Below are positions 34,467 through 44,074 of a stretch of DNA of 64,000 bases, in pieces. The position numbers and the translations under genes are program-made. The first letter of the stretch is position 1. Every line of letters begins with the position of its first letter. The stretch is from Streptacidiphilus sp. P02-A3a (lineage in GTDB: Bacteria > Actinomycetota > Actinomycetes > Streptomycetales > Streptomycetaceae): NCBI RefSeq assembly GCF_014084105.1, contig NZ_CP048289.1:2923922-2987921 (forward strand). The letters are read 5' to 3'. Below the pieces are notes generated by a model, which ran no database searches, was not told where the DNA came from, and saw nothing but the letters and a program-made list of their open reading frames with translations.

Positions 34467-35591
34467 ATGTCCGCACCGAACAAGTCCTACGATCCGGTAG
34501 AGGTCGAGGTGTTGAAGCCCGAGCAGATCGAGCGGATGCGGGACGAGGCCCTGGCCGCGTTCGCCGCCGCCGCCGACCTCGCCGCGCTGCGGGACGCCAA
34601 GGTCGCCCACACCGGAGACCGGTCCCCGCTGGCGCTGGCCAACCGCGAGATCGGCGCGCTGCCGCCGCAGGCCAAGGCCGAGGCGGGCAAGCGCGTCGGC
34701 CAGGCCCGCGGCTCCGTCAACCAGGCGCTCGCCGCCCGGCTGGTCGAGCTGGAGGCCGAGCGCGACGCCCGGGTCCTGGTCGAGGAGGCAGTGGACGTCA
34801 CGCTGCCCTACGACCGCGCCCCGCGCGGCGGTCGGCACCCGCTGACCACCCTGTCCGAGCGCCTGGCCGACATCTTCACGGCCATGGGCTACGCCGTCGC
34901 CGAGGGCCCCGAGGTCGAGGCCGAGTGGCTGAACTTCGACGCCCTCAACATGGGCCCGGACCACCCCGCGCGCTCCACCCAGGACACCTTCTTCCTGCGG
35001 GACGCCGCCGGGCAGTTCACCGACGGCGTGGTGCTGCGCACCCACACCTCCGGCGTGCAGATCCGCTCCATGCTGGCCAGCGCCGAGCCGCCGGTCTACG
35101 TGGTCTGCCCGGGCCGGGTGTTCCGCTCCGACGAGCTGGACGCCACGCACACCCCGGTCTTCAGCCAGATCGAGCTGCTGGCCGTGGACGAGGGCCTGAC
35201 CATGGCCGACCTCAAGGGCACCCTCGACCACATGGTCGTCTCGCTCTTCGGCGAGGGGATGACCACCCGGCTGCGCCCCAACTACTTCCCCTTCACCGAG
35301 CCGTCCGCCGAGATGGACATGGTGTGCTTCAACTGCCGGGGCGAGTCCGTCGGCAACCCCGACCGGCCCTGCCGCACCTGCTCCTCCGAGGGCTGGATCG
35401 AGCTTGGCGGCTGCGGCATGGTCAACCCCCGGGTGCTGGTCGCCTGCGGGATCGACCCTGACAAGTACAGCGGCTTCGCCTTCGGCTTCGGCATCGAGCG
35501 GCTGCTGATGTTCCGGCACAACGTCGAGGACATGCGAGACATCGTGGAGGGTGACGTGCGCTTCACCCTTCCGTTCGGGATGGAGATCTGA
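34467..35591 (+). CDS. pheS: Phenylalanyl-tRNA synthetase alpha subunit
   Basis: The 374-residue protein has the N-terminal coiled-coil tRNA-binding arm (residues 10-95) and a class II catalytic core. Motif 2 is seen in [19 protein letters not shown] and motif 3 in [22 protein letters not shown]. The phenylalanine pocket segment [12 protein letters not shown] is also present. With PheT it forms the (alpha-beta)2 enzyme that charges tRNA-Phe. ATG 34467 lies behind a purine-rich GGAAGAGAG. The stop overlaps the pheT start (TGATG at 35589-35593). The 253-base leader before it shows a possible TAGACT -10 near 34315. Confidence 0.96.
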   Translation: MSAPNKSYDPVEVEVLKPEQIERMRDEALAAFAAAADLAALRDAKVAHTGDRSPLALANREIGALPPQAKAEAGKRVGQARGSVNQALAARLVELEAERDARVLVEEAVDVTLPYDRAPRGGRHPLTTLSERLADIFTAMGYAVAEGPEVEAEWLNFDALNMGPDHPARSTQDTFFLRDAAGQFTDGVVLRTHTSGVQIRSMLASAEPPVYVVCPGRVFRSDELDATHTPVFSQIELLAVDEGLTMADLKGTLDHMVVSLFGEGMTTRLRPNYFPFTEPSAEMDMVCFNCRGESVGNPDRPCRTCSSEGWIELGGCGMVNPRVLVACGIDPDKYSGFAFGFGIERLLMFRHNVEDMRDIVEGDVRFTLPFGMEI

Positions 35592-38113
35592 TGCGCGTCC
35601 CGCTTTCCTGGCTGCGGGAGTACGTCGACCTGCCCGCGGGCGAGACCGGCCGCGACGTGGCCGACCGGCTGGTCCGGGCCGGTCTTGAGGTCGAGACCGT
35701 CGAGCAGCTCGGCGGCGACCTCAAGGGCCCGCTGGTGGTCGGCAAGGTCCTCGCGATCGAGGAGCTCACCGGCTTCAAGAAGCCCATCCGCTACTGCCAG
35801 GTCGACGTCGGCGGCGCCAACGGCACCGGCGAGCCGCAGAACATCGTCTGCGGCGCGCGGAACTTCGCCGTCGGCGACAAGGTCGTGGTGGTGCTCCCCG
35901 GCGCGGTGCTGCCCGGGCCCTTCCCGATCGCCGCCCGGCAGACCTACGGGCACACCTCCGAGGGCATGATCTGCTCGGCGCGTGAGCTCGGCATGGGCGA
36001 CGAGCACGACGGCATCATCGTGCTGCCGCCGGAGTTCGAGCCCGGCACCGACGCGATCGAGCTGCTGGAGCTGGTCGACGAGGTGCTGGACATCGCGGTC
36101 ACCGCCGACCGGGGCTACTGCCTGTCGGTGCGCGGCGTCGCCCGCGAGGCCGCCACCGCCTACGGTCTGGCGCTGCGCGACCCGGCGCTGCTGGACACCC
36201 CGGCGCCGAACTCCTTCGGCCCCGCGGTCACCGTGCTCGACCCGTCGGGCTGCGACCGCTTCACCGCGCGCGGCGTCACCGGCCTGGAGCCGGAGGCGCG
36301 CTCGCCGATCTGGCTGCAACGGCGGATCCAGAAGGCCGGGATGCGCCCGATCTCGCTGACCGTCGACATCACCAACTACGTGATGCTGGAGCTCGGCCAG
36401 CCGCTGCACGCCTACGACCGCAGCCGGATCGACGGCACCATCAGCGTCCGCCGGGCCCAGGCCGGGGAGAAGCTCACCACGCTGGACGGCGTGGTCCGCA
36501 CCCTCGACGCCGAGGACCTGCTGATCTGCGACAACTCCGGGCCGATCGGCCTGGCCGGGGTCATGGGCGGCGCCGGGACCGAGATCGCCGACTTCACCGT
36601 CGACCCGGAGACCGGCCAGGTGCACGGCACCACCGAGGTCGTGGTCGAGGCCGCGCACTTCGCGCCGGTCAGCATCGCCCGCACCGCGCGTCGGCACAAG
36701 CTGCCGTCCGAGGCGGCCAAGCGCTTCGAGCGCGGGGTCGACCCGGAGGCCGCCAAGGCCGCCGCCCAGCGCGCGGTGGACCTGCTGGTCCTGGTCGCCG
36801 GCGGGACCGCCGAGGCCGGGGTCACCGAGGTCGCGGTGGAGTACCCGGCGTTCACCATCACCATCGCCGCCGACCACCCCGACCGGGTCGCCGGTCAGGA
36901 GTACGGCCGCGAGACCGTGGTCCGCCGACTGCAGGAGGTCGGCTGCACCGTCGAGGGCGGCGACGTCCTGGTGGTCACCCCGCCCAGCTGGCGGCCCGAC
37001 CTGACCGACCCGAACGACCTGGCCGAGGAGGTCATCCGGCTCGAAGGCTACGCCGAGCTGCCCTCCACCCTGCCCAAGGTCCCGGCCGGACGCGGGCTCA
37101 CCGAGGCCCAGCGGCTGCGCCGCCGCACCGGCCTGGCCCTGGCCGGGGCGGGCTACGTCGAGGTGCTGAACTACCCGTTCATCGGCGACGCCGCGCTGGA
37201 CGCCCTCGGCCTCGACCCGGACGACGACCGCCGCCGCACGGTCCGACTGGCCAACCCGATCTCCGACGAGGAGCCGTCGCTGCGCACCACGCTGCTGCCG
37301 GGCCTGCTCGCGGCGCTGCGCCGGAACACCGGCCGGGGCACCACCGACGTGGCGCTGTTCGAGCAGGGCCTGGTGTTCCGGGTCGACGGCACCGACCCGG
37401 AGCGGCTGTACCGGGCCCCCCGGCTGCCGGTCGACCGGCGTCCCACCGACGAGGAGATCGGTCGGCTGAACGCCGCGCTGCCGCGGCAGCCGCGCCGGGT
37501 CGCCACCGTGCTCGCGGGCTCGATCGAGCCCGCCGGCTGGTGGGGTCCCGCCCGCGCGGCGACCTGGGCCGACGCGGTCGAGTCGGCCCGGACGGTGGCC
37601 GCTGCCGCCGGGGTCGAGCTGACCGTCCGCCAGGCGCAGTTCGCCCCCTGGCACCCGGGCCGCTGCGCCGCGCTGCACGTCGGCGACCGCCTGGTCGGCC
37701 ACGCCGGTGAGCTGCACCCGCGGGTGGTCAAGGCGCTGCACCTGCCGGAGCGCACCTGCGCCATGGAGATCGACGTCGACCTGCTGACCCAGGACGGCGC
37801 CGGACGGGTCGAGGGTCCGCGGATCTCCGGCTTCCCGGTCGCCACCCAGGACGTCGCGCTGGTGGTGGACGCGTCGGTGCCCGCCGCCGAGGTCGAGGCC
37901 GCGCTGCGGTCCGGCGCCGGACCGCTGCTGGAGTCGCTGCGGCTGTTCGACGTCTACACCGGTGAGCAGCTGGGCGAGGGCCGCAAGTCCCTCGCCTACG
38001 CGCTGCGCTTCCGCGCCGCCGACCGGACGCTCACGGCGGAGGAGGCCAGCGCCGCGCGCACCGCCGCCATCGCCGAGGCCGTCGCCCGGACCGGGGCCGC
38101 GGCGCGCGGCTGA
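35591..38113 (+). CDS. pheT: Phenylalanyl-tRNA synthetase beta subunit
   Basis: The 840-residue protein has all domains in order. These are an N-terminal B1 domain, an OB-fold tRNA-binding domain (about 40-150: [12 protein letters not shown]...NIVCGARNF), the B3/B4 editing domain (about 210-390), B5 (about 420-490), a catalytically inactive class II fold (about 500-700) and the C-terminal FDX-ACB anticodon-binding domain. The last begins near [15 protein letters not shown] and ends [17 protein letters not shown]. It starts directly on the pheS stop and ends before an 18-bp perfect hairpin. Confidence 0.96.
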   Translation: MRVPLSWLREYVDLPAGETGRDVADRLVRAGLEVETVEQLGGDLKGPLVVGKVLAIEELTGFKKPIRYCQVDVGGANGTGEPQNIVCGARNFAVGDKVVVVLPGAVLPGPFPIAARQTYGHTSEGMICSARELGMGDEHDGIIVLPPEFEPGTDAIELLELVDEVLDIAVTADRGYCLSVRGVAREAATAYGLALRDPALLDTPAPNSFGPAVTVLDPSGCDRFTARGVTGLEPEARSPIWLQRRIQKAGMRPISLTVDITNYVMLELGQPLHAYDRSRIDGTISVRRAQAGEKLTTLDGVVRTLDAEDLLICDNSGPIGLAGVMGGAGTEIADFTVDPETGQVHGTTEVVVEAAHFAPVSIARTARRHKLPSEAAKRFERGVDPEAAKAAAQRAVDLLVLVAGGTAEAGVTEVAVEYPAFTITIAADHPDRVAGQEYGRETVVRRLQEVGCTVEGGDVLVVTPPSWRPDLTDPNDLAEEVIRLEGYAELPSTLPKVPAGRGLTEAQRLRRRTGLALAGAGYVEVLNYPFIGDAALDALGLDPDDDRRRTVRLANPISDEEPSLRTTLLPGLLAALRRNTGRGTTDVALFEQGLVFRVDGTDPERLYRAPRLPVDRRPTDEEIGRLNAALPRQPRRVATVLAGSIEPAGWWGPARAATWADAVESARTVAAAAGVELTVRQAQFAPWHPGRCAALHVGDRLVGHAGELHPRVVKALHLPERTCAMEIDVDLLTQDGAGRVEGPRISGFPVATQDVALVVDASVPAAEVEAALRSGAGPLLESLRLFDVYTGEQLGEGRKSLAYALRFRAADRTLTAEEASAARTAAIAEAVARTGAAARG

Positions 38114-38127
38114 CCCGCGCGCGGCGA

Positions 38128-38168
38128 CCGGTGGCGGCCACCCCCTCGCCGGGGGTGGCCGCCACCGG
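38128..38168 (+). terminator. Hairpin terminator after pheT
   Basis: An 18-bp perfect stem (38128-38145 with 38151-38168) closes a TCGCC loop 14 bases after the pheT stop. There is no U-tract. Confidence 0.8.
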
Positions 38169-38228
38169 CATGTCCGGGCGGGGTCGGGCGGGTCCGCCGG
38201 GGGAGCAGCCGCGGCGGTACAGGAACAC

Positions 38229-38267
38229 ATGAACAGTCCTTCAATTGTCTACAGTACGATGACTTCA
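38229..38267 (+). promoter_or_regulatory. Operator-like repeat and promoter of leaderless arsR-type gene
   Basis: ATGAA...TTCAAT (38229-38244) forms a short dyad of the kind bound by ArsR/SmtB proteins. A TACGAT -10 (38255-38260) places the transcript start at about 38267, exactly the ATG. Autoregulation is inferred. Confidence 0.45.
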
Positions 38268-38587
38268 TGGGTCCCGAAACCGTGCCGCCCGCGCGCCTGG
38301 ACGCGGGCAACGCCGCGAAGGTCGCCGCCACGATGCAGGCCCTGGCCACCCCCTCCCGGCTGCTGATCCTGGCCCGGCTGCGCCAGGGCCCCTGTTCGGC
38401 CAGCGAACTGGCCGCCGCCGTCGGCCTGGAGCAGTCCGCCTGCTCGCACCAGCTGCGGCTGCTGCGCAACCTCGACCTGGTCATCGGCGAGCGGCAGGGC
38501 CGGTCCGTGGTCTACGACCTGTACGACCACCATGTGGCCGAGCTGCTGGACCAGGCCGTCTACCACGTGAACCACCTGCGGGCCTGA
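38267..38587 (+). CDS. ArsR/SmtB-family transcriptional regulator
   Basis: The 106-residue winged-helix protein reads MQALATPSRLLILARLRQGPCSASELAAAVGLEQSACSHQLRLLRNLDLVIGERQGRSVVYDLYDHHV, the full ArsR pattern with the beta-hairpin wing. A Cys in the recognition helix (QSACSHQ) and the C-terminal HHVAELLDQAVYHVNH could form an alpha5-type metal site, suggesting zinc or nickel sensing. No metal transporter is adjacent. The gene appears leaderless. Confidence 0.88.
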   Translation: MGPETVPPARLDAGNAAKVAATMQALATPSRLLILARLRQGPCSASELAAAVGLEQSACSHQLRLLRNLDLVIGERQGRSVVYDLYDHHVAELLDQAVYHVNHLRA

Positions 38588-38628
38588 CCGCCGCCGCCGA
38601 CAGCCCGACGTGATCCGAAAGACCGGCC

Positions 38629-39414
38629 CTAGCGCCGGGCCCAGGCCATGACCGAGCGGTTGAGCGTGGCGTGGAAGCCCCCGGTCGCGGAGAGCTCCCG
38701 CTGCTCGGCGAGCCAGTCGGCGGCCCGCTCGGCGCTGACCGCGCCCTGCTCACAGGCCCGCTCGGTGGCCCGGGACAGCGAGAAGACCAGGTCGAGTTCG
38801 GTCAGCGAGTCGTAGACCGCGAGCTCCACCTCGATCCGCAGCCCGGTGAAGCCCGCCTCGCACAGCAGTCGGCGCAGCTGGCGGCCGATGTCGCGCTGGA
38901 CGATCGCGGCGCCGACCCGGGCGCTGACGGCCGCCGCCGTGACCGGGTCGGCGGAGGCGATGGTGAACGAGGCCCAGTCCGGTTCGCTGACCGCGATCCG
39001 GCCGCCGTCGCGCAGGGTGCGGCGGGCCTCGGCGAGGACGGCGGCCGGGTCGGCGACGTGCTGGAGCACCCGCTCGATCCGGCAGGCGTCGAACACGCCG
39101 TCACGGAACGGCAGCCGGGCGCCGTCGGCCTGGGCCAGCCGGGGCTCCAGGTCCTGGTCGCTCAGCCGGGCGCGGCTGGCGTGCAGCATCACGCTGCTGG
39201 CGTCGACGCCGACGGCGACGATGCCGTCCTCCGCCAGCTGGGCCAGCTCGTGCCCGGCGCCGCAGCCCAGGTCGAGCACCCGCTCGCCGGGTCGCGGCGA
39301 CAGTAGCTCCCGCAGCCGGGCCCGGGGCGCGCTCAGGCCGCGACGCGCCTCACTGAGGTAGCGGACCAGCTCCTGCGGGCGCGGGCTGCGGTCGACGTCG
39401 GAGAAGGTACTCAT
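38629..39414 (-). CDS. Class I SAM-dependent methyltransferase
   Basis: The 261-residue enzyme has motif I VLDLGCGAGHELAQLA, motif II-like VGVDASSVMLHASRARL, DGARLPFRDGVFDACRIERVLQHV and GGRIAVSEPDWASF. This is the Methyltransf_11/UbiE-like pattern. The C-terminal third is helical and probably forms the substrate lid. ATG 39414 lies behind GGGAG. It is divergent from the MarR gene across a 180-bp region. The substrate is unknown. Confidence 0.88.
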   Translation of the reverse strand: MSTFSDVDRSPRPQELVRYLSEARRGLSAPRARLRELLSPRPGERVLDLGCGAGHELAQLAEDGIVAVGVDASSVMLHASRARLSDQDLEPRLAQADGARLPFRDGVFDACRIERVLQHVADPAAVLAEARRTLRDGGRIAVSEPDWASFTIASADPVTAAAVSARVGAAIVQRDIGRQLRRLLCEAGFTGLRIEVELAVYDSLTELDLVFSLSRATERACEQGAVSAERAADWLAEQRELSATGGFHATLNRSVMAWARR

Positions 39415-39562
39415 GGCAACTCCCGTGCGGGCGCCCAGGCGGTCGGCCCCCGCGAAGCTGCTTCCCGATGGTCGTTTCCATCCCGGCACCGCCAGTCGCG
39501 TTGCCCGCATTCTGCCGCACCGGGCCCGGCGGCGCATCGGGTTCCGCGACGCTGCACAACTC

Positions 39563-39576
39563 CTTGAGTACTCAAG
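39563..39576. promoter_or_regulatory. Perfect palindrome upstream of marR-type gene
   Basis: CTTGAGTACTCAAG is a 14-bp perfect palindrome 20 bases before the MarR ATG and between divergent genes. MarR dimers typically bind such sites, so autoregulation and control of the methyltransferase are plausible. Confidence 0.6.
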
Positions 39577-39595
39577 TAACTGGTAGCCTGGGACG

Positions 39596-40111
39596 ATGAG
39601 CAACGCACTCGACACCTCCCTGCGGCTGGTCCGTGCCCAGGCCTCGCTGACCAAGCGGTTCGACGGGCGGCTCGCCGCGCTGCACGGGGTGAGCCTGGCG
39701 GACCTGACGGTGCTGCTGCGGCTGGGCCGGGCCGAGGGCGGCCGGATGCGCCGGGTCGACCTGGCCCAGGCGGTCGGGCTGACCGCCTCCGGGGTGACCC
39801 GCGGGCTGATCCCGCTGGAGCGGATCGGCCTGGTCGTCCGCGAGCCGGACCCGCGCGACGCCCGGGTGGCGTACGCGGTGCTCACCGCGACCGGGCGGGC
39901 CCGCCTCGGCGAGATGCTGCGCACCGCCGAGGAGATCGCCGCCGACGTGTTCGCCGCCCCGCACTGGGCCGACGGCGGGTTCGAGGTCCTGGCCGGACTG
40001 CTGGCCGAGCTGGACGCCGCGGGGCACGACTCCGCCGGGCATGACGCCGCCGGGTATGACGCCGCCGGGTATGACGCCGCCGGGTATGGGTCCGGGGCCG
40101 GACATGGTTGA
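39596..40111 (+). CDS. MarR-family transcriptional regulator with repetitive tail
   Basis: The 171-residue protein is a MarR winged helix (SLADLTVLLRLG, MRRVDLAQAVGLTASGVTRGLIPLERIGLVVREPDPRDAR, YAVLTATGRARL). A nonstandard C-terminal tail, AGHDSAGHDAAGYDAAGYDAAGY, is encoded by 15-bp tandem repeats. The tail region overlaps the start of the next gene in another frame. The ligand is unknown. Confidence 0.87.
   Translation: MSNALDTSLRLVRAQASLTKRFDGRLAALHGVSLADLTVLLRLGRAEGGRMRRVDLAQAVGLTASGVTRGLIPLERIGLVVREPDPRDARVAYAVLTATGRARLGEMLRTAEEIAADVFAAPHWADGGFEVLAGLLAELDAAGHDSAGHDAAGYDAAGYDAAGYGSGAGHG
40026..40085 (+). repeat. 15-bp tandem repeat coding in two frames
   Basis: Three exact copies of ATGACGCCGCCGGGT (40041, 40056, 40071) follow one degenerate copy. 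In the MarR frame they encode AGYDA units. In the HipA-like frame they encode MTPPG units, each supplying a possible start codon. Confidence 0.85.
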
Positions 40112-41126
40112 CCCTTCGGGTACGGGTCGGCCGGGGCAGGCGTCGGACGCCGCGACCTGGCGGATGGTGGAGTGGCTGATGGGCGGCGGCTGGCCGCTCC
40201 CGGAAGGAGAGGTGGCGCGGGTGGCGGACCATGCGGCGGACCGGACGGCGGACCACGCGGCGGGCACCGGCCTGCCGGAGGTCACCGCGCTGCGCTACCT
40301 GGCGCCACTGCGCGCGGGCGGGTCGGTGCCCGGCATCGTCGAGACCGACGACCTGGGCACCTACGTGGTGAAGTTCGCCGGGGCCGCCCAGGGCCGCAAG
40401 GCGCTGGTGGCCGAGGTCATCGTCGGCGAGCTGGGGCGGCGGCTCGGCCTGCCGGTGCCGGAGCTGGTGCTGGTCGACTTCGACCCGGCGGTGGCCGCCG
40501 AGGAGCCCGACCCCGAGGTCCAGGACATCCTGCGGGCCAGCGCCGGACGCAACCTCGGCATGGACTACCTGCCCGGCGCGCGGGACGTCACCGCGCGGGA
40601 GCTGTCCGGCGCGCTCGCCGTCCCCCCGGCCGAGGCCGGGCGGGTGGTCTGGTTCGACGCGCTGGTCGGCAACGTCGACCGGACGGTGCACAACCCCAAC
40701 CTGATGCTCTGGCACGGGCGGCTGTGGCTGATCGACCACGGCGCGGCGCTGATCTTCCACCACCGCTGGTCCGGCGCGGCCGAGGCGGTCACCCGGCGCT
40801 ACCCGATGACCGCGCACGCGCTCGGGGCCTTCCAGCCCGACGTGGCCGCCGCCGACGCCGAGCTGGCGCCGCTCGTCACCGAGGAGCTGCTGGACGAGGT
40901 GGTCGGGCTGGTACCGGACGAGTGGCTGGCGGACGAGCCCGGCTTCGAGTCGCCCGGGCAGCTGCGCGCCGCCTACACCGCGCACCTCGCGGCCCGCGCC
41001 GCGCGGTCCCGGGCCTGGCTGCCGGAGGAGTTCGGTACCCCGGAGGAGCTGGCCAGGGCCGAGTCGGCGCGGCTGGCGGCGACCCTCGCCCAGCGCCCGG
41101 CCTGGCTCCAGCACGTGCCGGGCTGA
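40104..41126 (+). CDS. HipA-like kinase family protein
   Basis: The product is 340 residues from ATG 40104, which overlaps the MarR stop. In-frame ATGs in the repeat at 40041, 40056 and 40071 would add up to 21 residues. The conserved core reads TALRYLAPLRAGGSVPGIVETDDLGTYVVKFAGAAQG, LGRRLGLPVPELVLVDFDP, GRVVWFDALVGNVDRTVHNPNLMLW and LWLIDHGAALIFHH. The VVKF Lys, the NVDRTxxNPN loop and the IDHG motif correspond to the ATP and metal sites of HipA-type kinases. Actinobacterial members are single proteins without a HipB partner. It is co-transcribed with the MarR gene. Confidence 0.78.
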   Translation: MVDPSGTGRPGQASDAATWRMVEWLMGGGWPLPEGEVARVADHAADRTADHAAGTGLPEVTALRYLAPLRAGGSVPGIVETDDLGTYVVKFAGAAQGRKALVAEVIVGELGRRLGLPVPELVLVDFDPAVAAEEPDPEVQDILRASAGRNLGMDYLPGARDVTARELSGALAVPPAEAGRVVWFDALVGNVDRTVHNPNLMLWHGRLWLIDHGAALIFHHRWSGAAEAVTRRYPMTAHALGAFQPDVAAADAELAPLVTEELLDEVVGLVPDEWLADEPGFESPGQLRAAYTAHLAARAARSRAWLPEEFGTPEELARAESARLAATLAQRPAWLQHVPG

Positions 41127-41200
41127 CCCGGGCGGGCCGATCCCCGGGCGGGCCGATCCCCGGGCGGGCCGATCCCCGGGCGGGCCGATCCCCGGGCGGC
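41127..41200 (+). repeat. 16-bp tandem repeat
   Basis: Four exact head-to-tail copies of CCCGGGCGGGCCGATC (41127-41190) and a partial fifth fill the gap between the HipA-like gene and the reductase gene. Each copy is nearly self-complementary at CCCGGG, so the array can fold on itself and may terminate transcription. Confidence 0.9.
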
Positions 41201-41238
41201 CTGGACGGCGAGCCGGGTGTCGGCGATAGGTTGTCGAC

Positions 41239-42213
41239 ATGCGGATATGTGTGCTCGGGGCGGGAGCCATCGGCGGTTACCTCGGTGCGCGGCTGGCCGC
41301 CTCCGGGCTGGAGACCTCGGCCGTGGCCCGGGGCGCGACCCTGGCCGCGCTGCGGGAGCACGGCTGGCGGGTGGTCTCCGAGCAGGGCACGGTCAACGCG
41401 CCGGTAAGGGCCGTCGCCGACGCGTCGGAGCTGGGCGAGCAGGACCTGGTGGTGCTCGCGGTCAAGAGCCAGTCGCTGGACGCCGCGCTGCCCGCGCTGA
41501 CCCCGCTGCTGGGCCCGGACACGATCGTCCTGGCCGCGCTGAACGGCGTCCCCTGGTGGTTCCTGGACGGCTTCGGCGGGCCCTGCGCGGGGCGGCGGCT
41601 GGCCGGGGTCGACCCGTCCGGGCGGATCGCGGCGGCGGTGCCGACCCGCCGGGTGCTCGGCTGCGTCGTCCACCTGAGCTGTAGCGTCCCGGAGCCGGGG
41701 CTGGTCCGGCACGGCGGCGGGCGCGGGCTGATCCTGGGCGAGCCGGACGGCAGCGAGTCGCCGCGGGTCCGGGAGGTGGCGGCGCTGCTGGCCGGGGCCG
41801 GGTTCGAGGCCACGGTCTCCCGGCAGATCCAGCGGGACGTCTGGTACAAGCTGTGGGGCAATATGACCATCAACCCGGTCTCCGCCCTCACCGGGGCCAC
41901 CGCCGACCGGATCCTGGACGACGAACTGGTGCTCGGGTTCTGCCACGCGGCGATGCGGGAGGCGGCGGCGGTCGGCGCCGCGATCGGCTGCCCGATCACC
42001 GAACTCCCGGAAGAGCGCAGCACGTTGACCCGCAAGCTGGGACCGTTCCGGAGCTCCATGCTGCAGGACGCCGATGCCGGGCGCAGCCTGGAACTCGGCG
42101 CGCTGGTCGGCGCGGTCCGCGAGATCGGCGAGCTGGTGGGCGTGCCCACCCCGAACATCGACGCCCTGCTCGGGCTGACCCGGCTCAGCGCCCGGGTCCG
42201 CGGCCTGGGCTGA
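41239..42213 (+). CDS. 2-dehydropantoate 2-reductase family protein
   Basis: The 324-residue protein has the NADP-binding MRICVLGAGAIGGYLGARLA, LVVLAVKSQSLDAALPAL and ALNGVPWWFLDGF. The catalytic Lys and Asn region of ApbA/PanE occurs as DVWYKLWGNMTINPVSALTGA. The C-terminal helical domain includes FRSSMLQDADAGRSLELGALVGAV. It should reduce ketopantoate or a related 2-keto acid. A TAGGTT -10 seven bases before the ATG and the lack of a ribosome site suggest a leaderless mRNA. Confidence 0.88.
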   Translation: MRICVLGAGAIGGYLGARLAASGLETSAVARGATLAALREHGWRVVSEQGTVNAPVRAVADASELGEQDLVVLAVKSQSLDAALPALTPLLGPDTIVLAALNGVPWWFLDGFGGPCAGRRLAGVDPSGRIAAAVPTRRVLGCVVHLSCSVPEPGLVRHGGGRGLILGEPDGSESPRVREVAALLAGAGFEATVSRQIQRDVWYKLWGNMTINPVSALTGATADRILDDELVLGFCHAAMREAAAVGAAIGCPITELPEERSTLTRKLGPFRSSMLQDADAGRSLELGALVGAVREIGELVGVPTPNIDALLGLTRLSARVRGLG

Positions 42214-42231
42214 CCGCCCGGGCCCGGTGGT

Positions 42232-43296
42232 TCAGTGCCGCCGACGGCGTCGGCCGAGGCGGGCCACGCCGACCGCCGCGACCCCGCCGACCAGCAGCAC
42301 CAGCGCGATCGTGGCGACCGGTCCACCGGCCGAGGAGCCGGTGTCCGGCAGTCCGCCGGTGGGCGACGGGCTGGGCGAGGGCGGGACCGACTCGCTGGGG
42401 CTCGGTGAGGGGGTGACCGACTCGCTCGGGCTCGGCGTCGGGGTCTTCGACTCGCTCGGACTGGGGGTCGGCGTCTTCGACTCGCTCGGGCTCGGGGTCG
42501 GGCTGGTCTTCTCCAGGCAGGAGGCGTGCACCTCGCCGAGCCGGAGGGTGGTGATCGGCCCCGAGTAGACCTGGTTGCCGGTGAGGTCGTTCAGCACTCC
42601 GGTGACCGTGATGTCGATCCAGGCCTCGGCCTGGTAGACGCCGGGGGTCTGGCCGCCGGTCGAGGGCACCTCGTGCGGCCGGTAGTCGACGGTCAGGGTG
42701 CTGTCGCCCAGCGTGGCCGGCTCGTGCAGGTCGGTCCCGGTCACGTCCAGGGTGGTGGTCCCGACCCCGACGGTGTGGCCGGCCACCATGATCTGGTTGC
42801 CCGCGGTGCGGGCGTACGCCAGCGCGTAGGGGCCGACCGGCGGCGGCGTGCACTCGGCATAGGTGTCCACCGTGGCGACCGAGCCGGAGACCGGTCTGAC
42901 CTGGAGCAGGGGGTCGTTGTCGCGGATGTACAGCGTCATGCCGGAGTTCAGCGTCTGCCCGTACGCCTTGCCGCTGGTGTTGGAGCTCCGGACGACGGTG
43001 GCGCCGTCGAGGGTCACGTGGTTCAGCACGCCGTCCGGGTCGCTGAAGTCGCCGTCGTCGTCCGGAGCGTCGACGACGGGGGAGTCCGCGGTGCCGTACA
43101 CGCCCTGGAACATGCCGGCGTGCAGCGCCGGGACGTTCGCGATGGCCAGCCTGATCAGCTGGGCGCTGGAGTACTGCCCGCCCGCCGCGGCCGCCGGGTC
43201 GGCGGGGGCCAGCAGAGCGGCGGCGGTGGTGACCACGGCCGCGGTCGCGGCGGCGGTCAGGACGGCACTCGGGCGTCCGGCGGGACGTGGGGGCAT
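42232..43296 (-). CDS. LPXTG-anchored cell-wall surface protein
   Basis: The 354-residue protein has a signal peptide ending AAAA near residue 37, then an extracellular domain of about 220 residues with beta-rich character. A repetitive PTPSPSESKTP linker (about 265-310) precedes a sortase signal: LPDTG, a hydrophobic segment and a RRRRRH tail. Sortase would attach it to peptidoglycan. No sortase gene is in the window. I do not recognise the extracellular domain. The linker DNA carries near-identical repeats. Confidence 0.83.
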   Translation of the reverse strand: MPPRPAGRPSAVLTAAATAAVVTTAAALLAPADPAAAAGGQYSSAQLIRLAIANVPALHAGMFQGVYGTADSPVVDAPDDDGDFSDPDGVLNHVTLDGATVVRSSNTSGKAYGQTLNSGMTLYIRDNDPLLQVRPVSGSVATVDTYAECTPPPVGPYALAYARTAGNQIMVAGHTVGVGTTTLDVTGTDLHEPATLGDSTLTVDYRPHEVPSTGGQTPGVYQAEAWIDITVTGVLNDLTGNQVYSGPITTLRLGEVHASCLEKTSPTPSPSESKTPTPSPSESKTPTPSPSESVTPSPSPSESVPPSPSPSPTGGLPDTGSSAGGPVATIALVLLVGGVAAVGVARLGRRRRRH

Positions 43297-43504
43297 GGGC
43301 GCGGTAGCAGAGCGGCGACGGTGACCGGCGGCCCTGGGGCCGCCCCGCTCTGGATTCCTCCTCAGAACGGGACGCTATGGCCGCCGGGACGCGATGGGCG
43401 GGCGGCATCCCCCGTGTCACCGGAGAATGCCCCGTCCGGCCCTGCGCCCCGGCGGCCCGGCGTCATGAGGTCGCCGTCATGAGGTCGCCGTCACGCGGTC
43501 GCCG

Positions 43505-43984
43505 TCACGCGGTCCGCAACCGCCGCGATGCCCGGCAACGGCAGCGGCCCGAGTTGGGCCCCCAGTCGGAACCGCGGGCCGGAGCCGTCGGCGGCCGGAC
43601 CGACCCCGGGCCCCACGGCCGCGAGGAGCGGTTCCGGCGGCCCGCCAACGCACTCCAGGTACCCCACGGCGGAACCTGCGCCGCCCGGGCGTGCGCCAGC
43701 CGGTCCCGGCCCGCGAGCGGCAGCGCCGGGACCCGTGGCCGCTCCAGGCACATCAGTACCCGCGTCGGCGCGCCGCCGACCGCCGGGACGACCAGCACGG
43801 CGGCGTCGAGCACCGGGCGATCGGGCGGGTCGACGAGGTTCACCGTCACCCCGCCCACGGTGAACGACACGACCGCCGCCGTGCCGACTGCCGCTCCGAT
43901 CCCGGCTGCTCGCAGCAGCCGCTCGGCCAGGCTGTCGCTACCGGCGCTGTCGCGCGCCGGAATCCCCATCTTCAACGTGTGCAC
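43505..43984 (-). CDS. Hypothetical protein, probably frameshifted
   Basis: The GTG at 43984 has GGAG five bases upstream. The first 100 residues look like real protein (RLLRAAGIGAAVGTAAVVSF, VNLVDPPDRPVLDAAVLVV). After about 43665 this frame turns into Arg/Pro/Ser-rich sequence, while another frame gives VGYLECVGGPPEPLLAAVG and PGIAAVADRVTATA ending at 43491. A single frameshift near 43665 would restore a protein of about 165 residues. The family is not recognised. Confidence 0.4.
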   Translation of the reverse strand: MHTLKMGIPARDSAGSDSLAERLLRAAGIGAAVGTAAVVSFTVGGVTVNLVDPPDRPVLDAAVLVVPAVGGAPTRVLMCLERPRVPALPLAGRDRLAHARAAQVPPWGTWSALAGRRNRSSRPWGPGSVRPPTAPARGSDWGPNSGRCRCRASRRLRTA

Positions 43985-44074
43985 TACGCTCCAGGTCCTT
44001 CGGATCGGCGATGGTCTCCGCGGCGATGGACAAGGAAATGAGGCGCATCACGTGTCTCCCGGATCGGTGGAATC

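Noticed and set aside
35282..38230. Very long open frame antisense to pheS/pheT
   Set aside because: It mirrors the GC-rich third positions of pheT, encodes low-complexity Gly/Ala/Asp/Arg-rich sequence and matches no family; pheT is certain.
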